A stretch of 33,195 nt of DNA from assembly GCA_016201135.1 (NCBI GenBank), contig JACQDK010000022.1, positions 1 to 33,195 on the forward strand, written 5' to 3'. Below the pieces are notes generated by a model. That model was not told the origin of the DNA and searched no databases. It worked only from the letters and a program-made list of their open reading frames with translations. Of the stretch, positions 25,785 to 33,195 are shown piece after piece. The number at the start of each line of letters is the position of its first letter. Position 1 is the first letter of the stretch. The stretch is from Actinomycetota bacterium (GTDB lineage Bacteria > Actinomycetota > UBA4738 > HRBIN12). Both the position numbers and the translations under genes were made by a program.

Positions 25785-26186
25785 GTGACGAGACGGACTT
25801 CCCCAGCGCGAGAGGTGGACGCGGTGGCCGACCGGCTTCATTCGGTCGCCCTCCACCTGTCGCGTCGTCTCCGGACGGAGGGCGACGAGCTCGGGCTCTC
25901 CCCTCCCCGCCTGTCGGCCCTGTCGGTCGTGGTCGACACGGGCCCGATCTCTGTCGGCGAGCTCGCCTCCACCGAGGGAGTGACGCCGCCGACGATGAGC
26001 CGGTTGGTCGACGGGCGCACGGTGCGGGTACGGGCGACGCCAGCGGGCATCCGCGCGCTGAGTCGGGGGCGTTCCAGACGGACGTTCGTGGACGCCCTGG
26101 TGAGGCTCTCCCTCGGGGACCTGCGGGCGCTCGACCGCGGAGTGCGGATCATCGAGGAGGTGCTGCGCTCCGGACCTCAGCCGTAG
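25785..26186 (+). CDS. MarR-family regulator lacking the wing segment
   Basis: A 133-residue protein with the MarR layout: N-terminal dimer helix (VADRLHSVALHLSRRLR), LGLSPPRLSALSVVV, GPISVGELAST and the recognition helix region TPPTMSRLVDG. At that point normal MarR proteins have about 16-18 residues (LExxGLVxRxxxPxDxR) making the wing. Here the sequence jumps directly to RTVRVRATPAGIRALSRGR. The join (about 26005-26018) is at GACGGGCGC, which could be a collapsed direct repeat. The frame is kept. A GTG start follows the operator at 25756-25780, so autoregulation is likely. It is convergent with hbd, overlapping by 10 bases. Confidence 0.8.
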   Translation: MTRRTSPAREVDAVADRLHSVALHLSRRLRTEGDELGLSPPRLSALSVVVDTGPISVGELASTEGVTPPTMSRLVDGRTVRVRATPAGIRALSRGRSRRTFVDALVRLSLGDLRALDRGVRIIEEVLRSGPQP

Positions 26187-27046
26187 TCGTAGAAGCCTCT
26201 GCCCGACTTCCGGCCGAGCCGACCCGCGGCCACCATCCGCTTGAGGATAGGCGGGGCCGCGTACTTCGGTTCGCCGAACTCTCGCACCAGGACTTCCGCG
26301 ACGTTGACGCAGGTGTCGATCCCGATCAGGTCCATCAGCGTGAGCGGGCCCATCGGGTGCGCGAGCCCGAGATGGATCGCGGTGTCTATGTCCTCGCGCG
26401 TTGCGAATCCCTCGTCGTACAGGCGCGCCGCATCGTTCAGGTACGGGATCAGCAGCCGGTTCACTATGAAGCCGGCGTGGTCCTTCGAGACGACCACCGT
26501 CTTGCCCAGGCGCTCGGCGAAGGCGCGTGCGAACGCGACCGTCTCCTCGCTCGTCGTGAGCGCCGGCGTGAGCTCGAGGAGCGGCATCACGGGCGGCGGG
26601 TTGAAGAAGTGCATACCGACGACCTTGTCGGGACGCCCCGATGCGATCGCGAGATCGACGATCGGGATCGACGAGGTGTTGGAACCGAGCACCGCCTCGG
26701 GGCGCGTGACCTGGCCCAGGACCCGGAACACCTCGATCTTCGCCTCGACGTCCTCCGTGGCGGCCTCGACGACGACCTCCGAGTCGGCGAGCGACTTCAG
26801 GTCGGTCTCCCCCCGGATCCGGCCGAGCGCGGCCTCGGCGTCGGCGGGGTCCAGCTTCCCGCGCTCCACGGCCCTGCGGATCGAGCCCTCGACGCGCCGG
26901 TGTCCCTCCCGCATCAGCTCCTCGGTGGCCTCGACGAACGTGACCTCAGCGCCAGCACGCGCCGCCACCTCCACGATGCCCGATCCCATGAGCCCGCAGC
27001 CCACCACGCCGACCCGCGTCACGTCCTTCGCCCGCATCCCTTCCAC
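26177..27046 (-). CDS. 3-hydroxyacyl-CoA (3-hydroxybutyryl-CoA) dehydrogenase
   Basis: A 289-residue soluble NAD(P)-dependent dehydrogenase of the FadB2/Hbd type. The Rossmann loop VGVVGCGLMGSG is at about 12-23, SNTSSIPI near 122, and the catalytic His sits in GMHFFNPPPVMPL, with GFIVNRLL and the C-terminal GLAHPMGPL and GRKSGRGFYDYG hallmarks. It would oxidise 3-hydroxyacyl-CoA or run in reverse in butyrate or polyhydroxybutyrate chemistry; no partner genes are adjacent. GTG 27046 is 9 bases after a TAGGCT -10 and fits a leaderless start; ATG 27037 is a possible alternative. Its 3' end overlaps marR by 10 bases, convergent. Confidence 0.93.
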   Translation of the reverse strand: MEGMRAKDVTRVGVVGCGLMGSGIVEVAARAGAEVTFVEATEELMREGHRRVEGSIRRAVERGKLDPADAEAALGRIRGETDLKSLADSEVVVEAATEDVEAKIEVFRVLGQVTRPEAVLGSNTSSIPIVDLAIASGRPDKVVGMHFFNPPPVMPLLELTPALTTSEETVAFARAFAERLGKTVVVSKDHAGFIVNRLLIPYLNDAARLYDEGFATREDIDTAIHLGLAHPMGPLTLMDLIGIDTCVNVAEVLVREFGEPKYAAPPILKRMVAAGRLGRKSGRGFYDYG

Positions 27047-27055
27047 CTCGCGCGA

Positions 27056-27061
27056 AGCCTA
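27056..27061 (-). promoter_or_regulatory. Predicted -10 (TAGGCT) for hbd
   Basis: TAGGCT lies 9 bases before GTG 27046, in the 113-bp gap after the M23 gene; the gap shows no other feature. The -35 is weak. Confidence 0.45.
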
Positions 27062-27159
27062 CCCCAGCCCGGGAGCGACCTCTCCGGTACCTCGAAGGAC
27101 CGGAAGAAGTCGAGCCCTTCCTCCGACAGGCGAACCGCGAGCGCAGCCGCCTCGGCCCG

Positions 27160-28335
27160 TCACATGCAGGCGTCGACGAGCAGCGGGTACGGGTTCACGG
27201 CTGTGCCGATCACCGAGTACCCGTAGGAGCTCTGGGGCCAGTCGGTGGGGATCACGTTCGGGTGCCACTCGAAGTGGTCGTGCGTGACCCCGCCCTGCGC
27301 GTCGCCCGAGTCACCGACGTAGCCGATGACCTCGCCAGCCTGCACCGGCCCATTCGAGTCGGCCGAGTAGCCCGACAGGTGCGCGTTGTACACGTATCCT
27401 TGCGAGCCCCGAACGTACTCGGCGTTCCCTCCCAGCGTGTCATAGGAGCTGTAGGCCACACCGTCGAAGGGGGCGTAGATCGGGGTCCCCATCGGTGCGA
27501 CGATGTCGACGCCGGCGTGAAGGTGGAATCCGCCCGAGTAGCGCGGCGCCCCGAAGTCGTCGCCGAACGCTCTCGGAGCTCCGACGGGGCAGGCCTTCAA
27601 CAGGCCGTTGCCCCACGTGACGCCGGTCTGCTGGGAGAGCCACTTGCGGTACTGCTTGGAGAGCTTCTTCGCATAGGTCCTCGCCTCGGCGAGCTGCCCG
27701 TCTATGTGGTCGAGGATCTTCTGCTGCGCGGAGAGGTTCGCCTGGAGCTCCTGCTCCTTCGCCCGCCGCTTGACGTAGGCGTCCTTCTTCTGCTGCTCCA
27801 GCTGCGACAGCTCCGTCGCCGAGGTCGTCAGCTCGTTCTTCGTGTTCTGGACCTGCTGCGCGAGGTCGACGTCGGTCTGGGCCACCGCGTCGATGAACTC
27901 CATGCGGTCCGAGAGGTCCGAGAGCGACGTCGAGCCGAGGATGAACTCGAGGTCGGAGCCGGGGCCGCTGATGAAGGCCTCGTGGGCGCGCTCGTTCAGG
28001 CGCGCGGTGATCGTGGAGTATCGATCCTTCGCCGCCTGAAGGCGCACCTGCACGGCCAGGAGCTGGGCGTTGACCCGGTCGTACTCGTCCTGGGCCTGCA
28101 GGAGCGCCTCGGTCGCGTTGGCCACGAGGCCCTGGAGGTCGGCGAGCTGCTGCTGCTCCCGCACCACCTCTGTCTTGAGCTGCTTCACTCGCGCCTGCGC
28201 ATGCTGCACCTGCTGCTTGGAGGGAGCGGCGCCCGCCCCGGCCACGGTCCCGGGCACGAAGGAAGCCACGACCGCGACAGCCAGGACGGCCGTGGCGAAG
28301 CGCGCGGACACGGGGAAGGTCCTTCTATGGGCCAT
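27160..28335 (-). CDS. Secreted M23 (LytM-type) peptidase with coiled coil
   Basis: A 391-residue protein with a signal peptide (residues about 12-37). A long coiled coil (about 38-232), rich in Q, L and K/E, resembles EnvC/NlpD-like activators. The C-terminal M23 domain has H273-x3-D277 (HAGVD), H319 (NAHLS) and H352-x-H354 (HDH), so all zinc and catalytic positions are present and a working cell-wall endopeptidase is likely. ATG 28335 is chosen since the signal peptide follows; an earlier TTG lies in the promoter. The preceding cyclase frame runs 150 bases into this gene on the same strand. Confidence 0.9.
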   Translation of the reverse strand: MAHRRTFPVSARFATAVLAVAVVASFVPGTVAGAGAAPSKQQVQHAQARVKQLKTEVVREQQQLADLQGLVANATEALLQAQDEYDRVNAQLLAVQVRLQAAKDRYSTITARLNERAHEAFISGPGSDLEFILGSTSLSDLSDRMEFIDAVAQTDVDLAQQVQNTKNELTTSATELSQLEQQKKDAYVKRRAKEQELQANLSAQQKILDHIDGQLAEARTYAKKLSKQYRKWLSQQTGVTWGNGLLKACPVGAPRAFGDDFGAPRYSGGFHLHAGVDIVAPMGTPIYAPFDGVAYSSYDTLGGNAEYVRGSQGYVYNAHLSGYSADSNGPVQAGEVIGYVGDSGDAQGGVTHDHFEWHPNVIPTDWPQSSYGYSVIGTAVNPYPLLVDACM

Positions 28336-31300
28336 GGAACACCTATCCGTACCGGACTTGGACCGAGATGACAAGTACCGGCCCCAGGCTCGCCCCCGAC
28401 CTCGTCACCGAACAGGCGCCCCGCCCACCAGATCAGGGAGGCCAGGGCGTTCCCCGCTCCGTGCTGGCGCCGCTCCGACTCGATCGCGGCCACCGCCCTC
28501 TCGCGGGCGAGCGCCTCGTCACCGTCCGCGAGCGCGAGCGCCGACTCGGCGATCAGCAGCGAATGCGTCGCCGACGGCTCGCCGGAGGGGACGCGGACCG
28601 CCGGCTCGCCCAGCACCTGGCGGGCTCCGGCCATGTCGCGCTTCGCCATGAGGAGCCGCGCCAGCTCCGCCGTGGTCCACACGATCAGTGAGCGCTCGTG
28701 GAGCTCGTTGCAGAGGCGGTACGCCTCGCGCAGGTCCCGCTCGCCCTCCTCCAGCCGGCCCGCGGCGCGCTGCGCGGACCCTCGGTCTCCCAGCGCGCTC
28801 GCGAGCTCCCAACGCGCGTCGAGCTCCCGGAAGGTTCGGATCGCAGCGCTCGCGTGCTCCACCGACTCGTCGAGCCGCATCATCCGCCGCAACGACGCGC
28901 CCAGGCTCTCTTGCGCGACCGCCGTCGTGAACGCCTGGCCGCTCGCCTCCGCGATAGCGAGGGCCTCCTCCGCCAGGGCCCGGACGTCCTGCTCGTTCCC
29001 CTCCGGGGACGTGACGGAGCCGAGGCCGACGAGCGCGCGGACCTCGGCCCACGCGTCGCGGCCGCCTGCGGAGCGCGCGACCTCGAGCGCCTCCTCGAAG
29101 AGAGCGCGCGCGGCGGCCATGTCGCCGCGCCAGTACGGCACCCACGCAGCCATCAGCAGGGTTCGGGAGAGCACCCGCGGGCCGCCCATCTCCCGCGCGG
29201 CCTCGACGGCCCCGTCGAACAGCTCGGCGGCGCGGTCCGGATCCCCGCGCACCGTGAGCGTGATGTCGGCCAGGAACCGGCCGGCGTGAGCGCGGACGGC
29301 GACGCTCTCCCCGCCGGGCGTCGCGAGCGCGCGTGCGAGAGCGGCCTCGGCCCCTTCGAACTCCCCGAGCCAGTAGCGGGCCTCGCCGAGCGAGGCGAGG
29401 ATCGCGGCCTCCCGGTCGCCCCAGCCGGGTTCGGGCCCCGCGAGCGCGAGAGCCCTCTCGTAGAGGTCGGCGGCGGCGCGCGACTCCACCCGGCGGCGGG
29501 CGAGATCGCCCGCCCTGGCGAGCGCCTCCTCGGCGCGCTCGGCGAGCGCGCGGTCGAGGGGATTGAGGTCGAGCGCCGAGCGCGCCGCCCTCTCCAGGTG
29601 ATAGGCGATCGAGCGCGGGTACCTGTCGGCGGTCTCCGGCTCGGCCAGGCGGTTCGCCAGGCGCAGGTGCAGTCGCTGCCGCTCGCGCTTGGCGAGGCTC
29701 TCATAAGCCACGTGACGAAGCACATCCGAGCGGAACCGCCACACCTCCGGCTGCTCGGCGTCGCGCACCAGGAACTCCTCCCCCTCGAGCTCCTCCAGGA
29801 GCTCCCCGGCGGGCTCGGCGATCAGCTCCAGCTCCGAGACGTCGAAGTCGCCCCTGGCGAAGATCGACGCGCGACGGAGCAGCTCGCGCGCCGCCGGGGT
29901 CAGCTCGTCGATCCGCGCCGCGATGACCGCCTGGACGGTGGGCGGCAGCGGCGGCGTCACACCGGCCGGAGCACCGTCGTGGCGGAGCATGCCGGTGATC
30001 TCGACGATGAAGAATGGATTTCCGCCCGCGTGCTCGGCCACACGAGCAGCCTCTGCTTCGTCCAGGTCGCCCGACTCCACGGCCAGCTGAACCGCGTCGC
30101 CCCTGGCCAGCGGCTCGACCCACAGGGTCACGGCGTCCGCGATGCCGCCCGCCCACCCCGGTCGGTCCTGCAGGAACTCCCAGCGCGCGACGCAGACGAC
30201 GAGGAGCGGCATCTTGCGGGCGGCCTTCACGAGCTGCTCGACGAGGTCAAGGAGCAGCGGGTCGGACTCCTGAAGGTCCTCGAAGACCAGCACGACCGGG
30301 CCGAGGGAGGTGATCCCCGCCAGCAGGGACAGCAGGCCCGCCCGCACCTCGCCCGCGTGGTAGCGGTCGTCCTCGCGACCCTCCTCACCGATCCCGAGGG
30401 TGAAGCCGAGGCGGCGCGCGGCCTGTTCGACCTCGCCCGGCGGCACCCACTCGCTCACGGCCGCCACGAGCCGTGCGGACAGGCGATCGGCCGGAGCGGA
30501 GCGCTCCTCGCCGATCTCGCGCAGAACCATCTGAGCGATCGGCCAGAACGTGGCCTGCTCCTCGAACGCGCTGGAGCGGCCGGACAAGACCTTCACGCCC
30601 TCGGGGAGCTGCGCCAGGAACTCCTCGACCACGCGGCTCTTCCCGATGCCCGGCTCACCCAGCAGCGTCACCAGGTGGACGCGCTCCCGCTCGACCGCCC
30701 GCGCGAACGCGTCTGAGAGCAGCGCGAGCTCGCGCCGGCGGTCGACGAGGGGGATCGTCTGCCGCGCGACTCCTGGGGAGATCCGGATAGCGGGCCAGGC
30801 CGGTACCTGCCCATCGAAGCCCTTGGCCGAGATCATCCGCTGCTCTCCGAACTCGACGTGCTCGTGCGCGAGCTGCCGTGTCGTCGCGCCCACCAGCACC
30901 TCGCCCGTCCCGGCGCCCTGCTGTAGCCGCGCGGCCATGTTCACCTCGGCTCCGGAGACGAGTCCTGGCTCGTCGTCGGCGCTCACGGCCACGGGACCGG
31001 TGTTGACTCCGACCCTCACACGCATCGGCATCGGAAGGCCCAGCTCGGCCCCGAGCTTCTCGGACAGGTCGACGATCGCCAGGCCGGCGCGGATCGCGCG
31101 CACGGCATCGTCATCGTGCGCGGTGGGCACCCCGAAGGCCCCCATCACCGCGTCGCCGACGTACCGCTCTGTGCGGCCCCGGAGGGCCGAGATCTCCCCG
31201 GAGACCAGCTGGTAGAAGGCCGAGAGCACCTCGCGGAACCGCTCGGGATCCAGGCGGGACGCGAGCTCGGTCGACGCGGCGATGTCGACGAAGATCACCG

Positions 31301-31418
31301 TGACGAGCTTGCGTTCGCGGGCCTCGGCAACGACCGGCGCGCCGCAACCGGGGCAGAAACGCGCGTTCTGGGGCAGGGGCTCGCTGCAGCGCCGACAGGG
31401 CTCCGGGGAGGGGGTCAC
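28185..31418 (-). CDS. Class III nucleotide cyclase - AAA ATPase - TPR signalling protein
   Basis: A 1077-codon frame. Zinc ribbon at the start (C8, C11, C22, C25). Class III cyclase domain about 38-205: metal Asp D45 (FVDI) and D89 (VGDAVM), and N160/R164 (VNMAAR) are present, but the usual adenine-specifying Lys is R85 and the D/T position is L153. ATPase module: Walker A GEPGIGKS (254-261), Walker B VVLVFEDL (375-382). The C-terminal half is helical TPR-like repeats. Such proteins are one-polypeptide sensors. GTG 31418 follows a TATGCT -10 by 6 bases. The frame overlaps the M23 gene by 150 bases; the tail after about codon 1003 (DEVGGEPGAG onward) looks non-native, so the true end may be near 28405. 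Confidence 0.88.
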   Translation of the reverse strand: MTPSPEPCRRCSEPLPQNARFCPGCGAPVVAEARERKLVTVIFVDIAASTELASRLDPERFREVLSAFYQLVSGEISALRGRTERYVGDAVMGAFGVPTAHDDDAVRAIRAGLAIVDLSEKLGAELGLPMPMRVRVGVNTGPVAVSADDEPGLVSGAEVNMAARLQQGAGTGEVLVGATTRQLAHEHVEFGEQRMISAKGFDGQVPAWPAIRISPGVARQTIPLVDRRRELALLSDAFARAVERERVHLVTLLGEPGIGKSRVVEEFLAQLPEGVKVLSGRSSAFEEQATFWPIAQMVLREIGEERSAPADRLSARLVAAVSEWVPPGEVEQAARRLGFTLGIGEEGREDDRYHAGEVRAGLLSLLAGITSLGPVVLVFEDLQESDPLLLDLVEQLVKAARKMPLLVVCVARWEFLQDRPGWAGGIADAVTLWVEPLARGDAVQLAVESGDLDEAEAARVAEHAGGNPFFIVEITGMLRHDGAPAGVTPPLPPTVQAVIAARIDELTPAARELLRRASIFARGDFDVSELELIAEPAGELLEELEGEEFLVRDAEQPEVWRFRSDVLRHVAYESLAKRERQRLHLRLANRLAEPETADRYPRSIAYHLERAARSALDLNPLDRALAERAEEALARAGDLARRRVESRAAADLYERALALAGPEPGWGDREAAILASLGEARYWLGEFEGAEAALARALATPGGESVAVRAHAGRFLADITLTVRGDPDRAAELFDGAVEAAREMGGPRVLSRTLLMAAWVPYWRGDMAAARALFEEALEVARSAGGRDAWAEVRALVGLGSVTSPEGNEQDVRALAEEALAIAEASGQAFTTAVAQESLGASLRRMMRLDESVEHASAAIRTFRELDARWELASALGDRGSAQRAAGRLEEGERDLREAYRLCNELHERSLIVWTTAELARLLMAKRDMAGARQVLGEPAVRVPSGEPSATHSLLIAESALALADGDEALARERAVAAIESERRQHGAGNALASLIWWAGRLFGDEVGGEPGAGTCHLGPSPVRIGVPWPIEGPSPCPRASPRPSWLSRSWLPSCPGPWPGRAPLPPSSRCSMRRRE
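28346..28374 (-). promoter_or_regulatory. Predicted promoter of the M23 gene
   Basis: TTGTCA (-35, 28369-28374) and TACGGA (-10, 28346-28351) are 17 bases apart, 10 bases before ATG 28335. The -10 is imperfect. This promoter lies within the 3' part of the upstream cyclase frame. Confidence 0.4.
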
Positions 31419-31424
31419 CCCGAA

Positions 31425-31430
31425 AGCATA
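31425..31430 (-). promoter_or_regulatory. Predicted -10 (TATGCT) for the cyclase gene
   Basis: TATGCT lies 6 bases before GTG 31418, no Shine-Dalgarno, fitting a leaderless mRNA. Confidence 0.45.
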
Positions 31431-31452
31431 CGGACGGGCACCGACGGCGGCG

Positions 31453-31803
31453 TCAGATGCGCTCGATCAGCTGGACCGGGTTCCCGTCTGGGTCGTGGAA
31501 GGTGGCGAACCGGAGCCGGCCCTCCACCTCGCCCATGAGCTCGTCGAAGACCACGCCCGCCTGCTCCAGGCGCCAGCGCTCAGCGTCGAGGTCGTCCACG
31601 CCGAACACGATCGTGCCGGAGGCGGGGATCTGGTCACCCTCGGTCCCATGCAGCGCCAGCCGGACCGGCCCGGCGTCGAGCTCCGCCCAGTCGTTGCCGT
31701 GGCGAACCGCGAGAGGCAGGCCCACCACGTCCCGGTAGAAGGCCACCGCGGCATCGAGGTCTCGGGTCCAGTAGTACACGTGGTCCAGGCCGCGGATCGT
31801 CAC
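31453..31803 (-). CDS. VOC-superfamily (glyoxalase/bleomycin-resistance type) protein
   Basis: A 116-residue single-domain VOC protein, normal length. It has the paired beta-alpha-beta-beta-beta units: LDHVYYWTRDLDAAVAFYRDVVGLPL in the first and GVDDLDAERWRLEQAGV ending in TFHDPDGNPVQLIE in the second. Possible metal ligands are H8 and E114; the other pair is not obvious, so a metal-dependent reaction is unsure. VOC proteins vary from lyases to dioxygenases and drug-binding proteins. GTG 31803 has a GGGAG ribosome site and a TAGCCT -10 that shares its TAG with the stop of the PH/SHOCT gene. Confidence 0.85.
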   Translation of the reverse strand: MTIRGLDHVYYWTRDLDAAVAFYRDVVGLPLAVRHGNDWAELDAGPVRLALHGTEGDQIPASGTIVFGVDDLDAERWRLEQAGVVFDELMGEVEGRLRFATFHDPDGNPVQLIERI

Positions 31804-31818
31804 GGGTCGCTCCCGGTC

Positions 31819-31824
31819 AGGCTA
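31819..31824 (-). promoter_or_regulatory. Predicted -10 (TAGCCT) for the VOC gene, overlapping the previous stop codon
   Basis: TAGCCT lies 15 bases before GTG 31803. Its TAG is the stop codon of the PH/SHOCT gene (31822-31824). Confidence 0.4.
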
Positions 31825-32442
31825 CCCACTGCCGAGGATCCGAGCCTTCTGCTCCCGGAACTCCTCCTCGGTGAGGATCCCCTTGGCGCGGAGGTCGGCA
31901 AGGCGCTCGAGCTCGGTCGTGACCGACGGCGAGGCGGGCGGCCCCGAGGGCCCGCCCCGGTACATCCGCTCCTTGTTCTTCTCGCCCACTCGGTAGATCG
32001 TCTTCTGCACCTCTTCGGGGTGGCGCACGTCCTGGAACTCCTCGCGGCCCTGCTCGCTCGCGGACTGGATGATCAGCGTGCCGGCCCCGATCATCCTCTC
32101 GAACACGTTCTGGGCGAACCGCACGTCGTTGATGTGCTCGAGCGGGATCTCCATCGAGTGCTTCGCGACGAGTCCCCTGCGGTGCAGCACCCGGTCGCTC
32201 GTCACGACGAAGTGCGACGTGGCCCACACGATCGCCTTGGGGACGGAGTACCAGGCGAGCACGACGAGCCCGACGGCGAACACGGCCCAGGCTGCGGCCC
32301 CGTCGAGCTTCGCGGCGCCGACGACCCATGCGATGGCGACGAGGACCGCGACGATCGCGGGACCGACGAGCGCGATCCAGTGGGGACGGAGGTCGAGGAC
32401 GAGCTCCTCTCCCTCCACGAGCAGCCGCCGGGGAAACGCCAT
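31822..32442 (-). CDS. Membrane protein with bacterial PH domain and SHOCT tail
   Basis: A 206-residue protein. Two membrane helices (about 23-43 and 50-67) are followed by a YdbS-like PH domain (about 69-150: HFVVTSDRVLHRRGLVAKHSMEIPLEHI, then FGxx-type core GAGTLIIQSA). A Gly/Pro linker leads to a SHOCT motif (about 175-204: LERLADLRAKGILTEEEFREQKARIL), a short oligomerising tail common in actinobacteria. Function unknown; likely a cytosolic-face membrane component. ATG 32442 is 6 bases after a TACCGT -10, suggesting a leaderless mRNA. Confidence 0.85.
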   Translation of the reverse strand: MAFPRRLLVEGEELVLDLRPHWIALVGPAIVAVLVAIAWVVGAAKLDGAAAWAVFAVGLVVLAWYSVPKAIVWATSHFVVTSDRVLHRRGLVAKHSMEIPLEHINDVRFAQNVFERMIGAGTLIIQSASEQGREEFQDVRHPEEVQKTIYRVGEKNKERMYRGGPSGPPASPSVTTELERLADLRAKGILTEEEFREQKARILGSG

Positions 32443-32448
32443 GTTCGC

Positions 32449-32454
32449 ACGGTA
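32449..32454 (-). promoter_or_regulatory. Predicted -10 (TACCGT) for the PH/SHOCT gene
   Basis: TACCGT lies 6 bases before ATG 32442 in the 40-bp gap after birA, without a Shine-Dalgarno. Confidence 0.4.
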
Positions 32455-32482
32455 ACGCGGCGCGAGGCTGCGGGCAACGCTC

Positions 32483-33195
32483 TCAGCGCAGGAGCTCGAC
32501 GTCGCCGAAGGAGACCGTCTCCCGACCTCGGGCGGTCTGGACCACCAGACCGCCGGCCTCGTCGACGTCGACAGCGCGGCCCCCCACGAGGCGACCCCCG
32601 ACCTGGACGCGGACCCGGCGACCGAGCGTGGAGCACAGCGGACGGTAGGCGGCCAGGACGCGGGTCGGGAACTCCTCGTCCTGGGGCTCATAGCCCGCTC
32701 GGAACGCCGCGAGGAAGCTCGAGACAAGCTCGACGGGATCGATGTCACCGAGCAGGCCACCCTGCCCGGCCGCGGCGGGGATCGAGCCGAGGTTGGCACC
32801 GATCCCGACCACCGCGTACGCGACCCGGTCGCCGGCGATCTTCGACTCGGCCAGGATCCCGGCCGCCTTGTGGGCCTCATCGACGATCAGGTCGTTGGGC
32901 CACTTGCAGGAGACTTCCCGCCGACCGAGTGTTCCGCTCGCATCAGCCATGGCTGCCCCGGCGAGCAGAGCGAGCAGGCCGATCTGCGCGGGAGCGATCG
33001 TGGGTCTGAGCACGAAGGAGAAGACCAGGGAGTGAGGGGCCCCCAGGTCGTGCCAGTGGCGCCCGAGCCGCCCCCGGCCGGCCGTCTGGTGCCCGGCGCC
33101 CACCAGGGTCCACTCGGGCGCGCCCGCCTCCGCCATCGCGAGGGCCGTGTCGTTCGTCGACCCGGTAACCTCCTCCCAACGGACGGGCGCCTCGA
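32483..33195 (-). CDS. birA: Biotin-protein ligase (BirA), N-terminus cut by window edge
   Basis: The frame is open to the window end, so the start is not seen (about 237 codons visible). It activates biotin to biotinyl-AMP and attaches it to carboxylase carrier proteins. Near the edge is the family motif STNDTA; then the biotin/ATP loop GRGRLGRHWHDL, the catalytic CKWPNDLIVD with its lysine, and GIGANLG. The C-terminal SH3-like domain (RRVRVQVGGRLVGGRAVDVDEAGGLVV) is complete to the TGA... stop region at 32483. Whether it has an N-terminal DNA-binding domain (class II) cannot be told. Confidence 0.93.
   Translation of the reverse strand, partial: EAPVRWEEVTGSTNDTALAMAEAGAPEWTLVGAGHQTAGRGRLGRHWHDLGAPHSLVFSFVLRPTIAPAQIGLLALLAGAAMADASGTLGRREVSCKWPNDLIVDEAHKAAGILAESKIAGDRVAYAVVGIGANLGSIPAAAGQGGLLGDIDPVELVSSFLAAFRAGYEPQDEEFPTRVLAAYRPLCSTLGRRVRVQVGGRLVGGRAVDVDEAGGLVVQTARGRETVSFGDVELLR

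Noticed and set aside
25733-27226. A 497-codon plus-strand frame across marR and hbd
   Set aside because: It reads in a different frame from marR and antisense to hbd; no recognisable domain.

Overview
This is a dense, very GC-rich stretch of bacterial chromosome. Its gene set points to an actinobacterium, probably a lineage outside the well-studied orders; that placement is inference. The evidence is a DUF5319-type protein, a divergent Ku/LigD end-joining pair with the mycobacterial Pol-PE-ligase domain order, an argCJBD-R-GH cluster joined by 4-bp overlaps, frequent GTG starts, and a recurrent -10 hexamer (TAGGCT, generally TANNNT) placed 6-9 bases before the start codon, which suggests leaderless transcripts. 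No tRNA, rRNA, CRISPR array, insertion sequence or phage gene was seen. No gap between genes exceeds about 250 bases.

Layout. 1-4115 (minus): two secreted beta-propeller proteins, an NHL-repeat/Ig-like protein cut by the window edge and a DUF5122 (delta-60) protein. 4193-7951 (minus): glnD, glnB (PII) and a DUF2127 membrane protein. 7961-11532: ku (minus) divergent from ligD (plus). 11536-12756 (minus): a DUF5319/zinc-ribbon protein and a PIG-L deacetylase. 12796-20112 (minus): arginine operon argC-argJ-argB-argD-argR-argG-argH, with an ARG-box operator overlapping the argC promoter, no argF, and an argH that is broken near its 3' end. 20135-22047 (minus): a GH114-like secreted protein and an rmuC frameshifted in a CG dinucleotide tract. 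22221-25695 (plus): a class III aminotransferase, then a bactofilin-like membrane protein coupled by ATGA to an acyltransferase/C45-type Ntn hydrolase. 25733-26186 (plus): an apparently autoregulated MarR-family gene lacking the usual wing segment. 26177-33195 (minus): 3-hydroxyacyl-CoA dehydrogenase, M23 endopeptidase, a large nucleotide cyclase/ATPase/TPR protein, a VOC protein, a PH/SHOCT membrane protein, and birA cut by the window edge.

How the genes work together. argC to argH would take N-acetylglutamate to arginine except for the carbamoylation step (ArgF), and ArgR encoded inside the operon would act on the operator at argC. GlnD would modify PII on the T-loop tyrosine to report nitrogen status. 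Ku and LigD form the two-component bacterial NHEJ system.

I did not find a clear new defence or mobile system. The most notable points are three independent reading-frame or domain lesions (argH, rmuC, marR), which are either real decay or assembly errors; the compact promoter architecture, including two cases where the upstream gene's TAG stop is part of the next gene's -10; a cyclase domain with altered substrate-specifying residues; and the bactofilin-like/Ntn-hydrolase gene pair.
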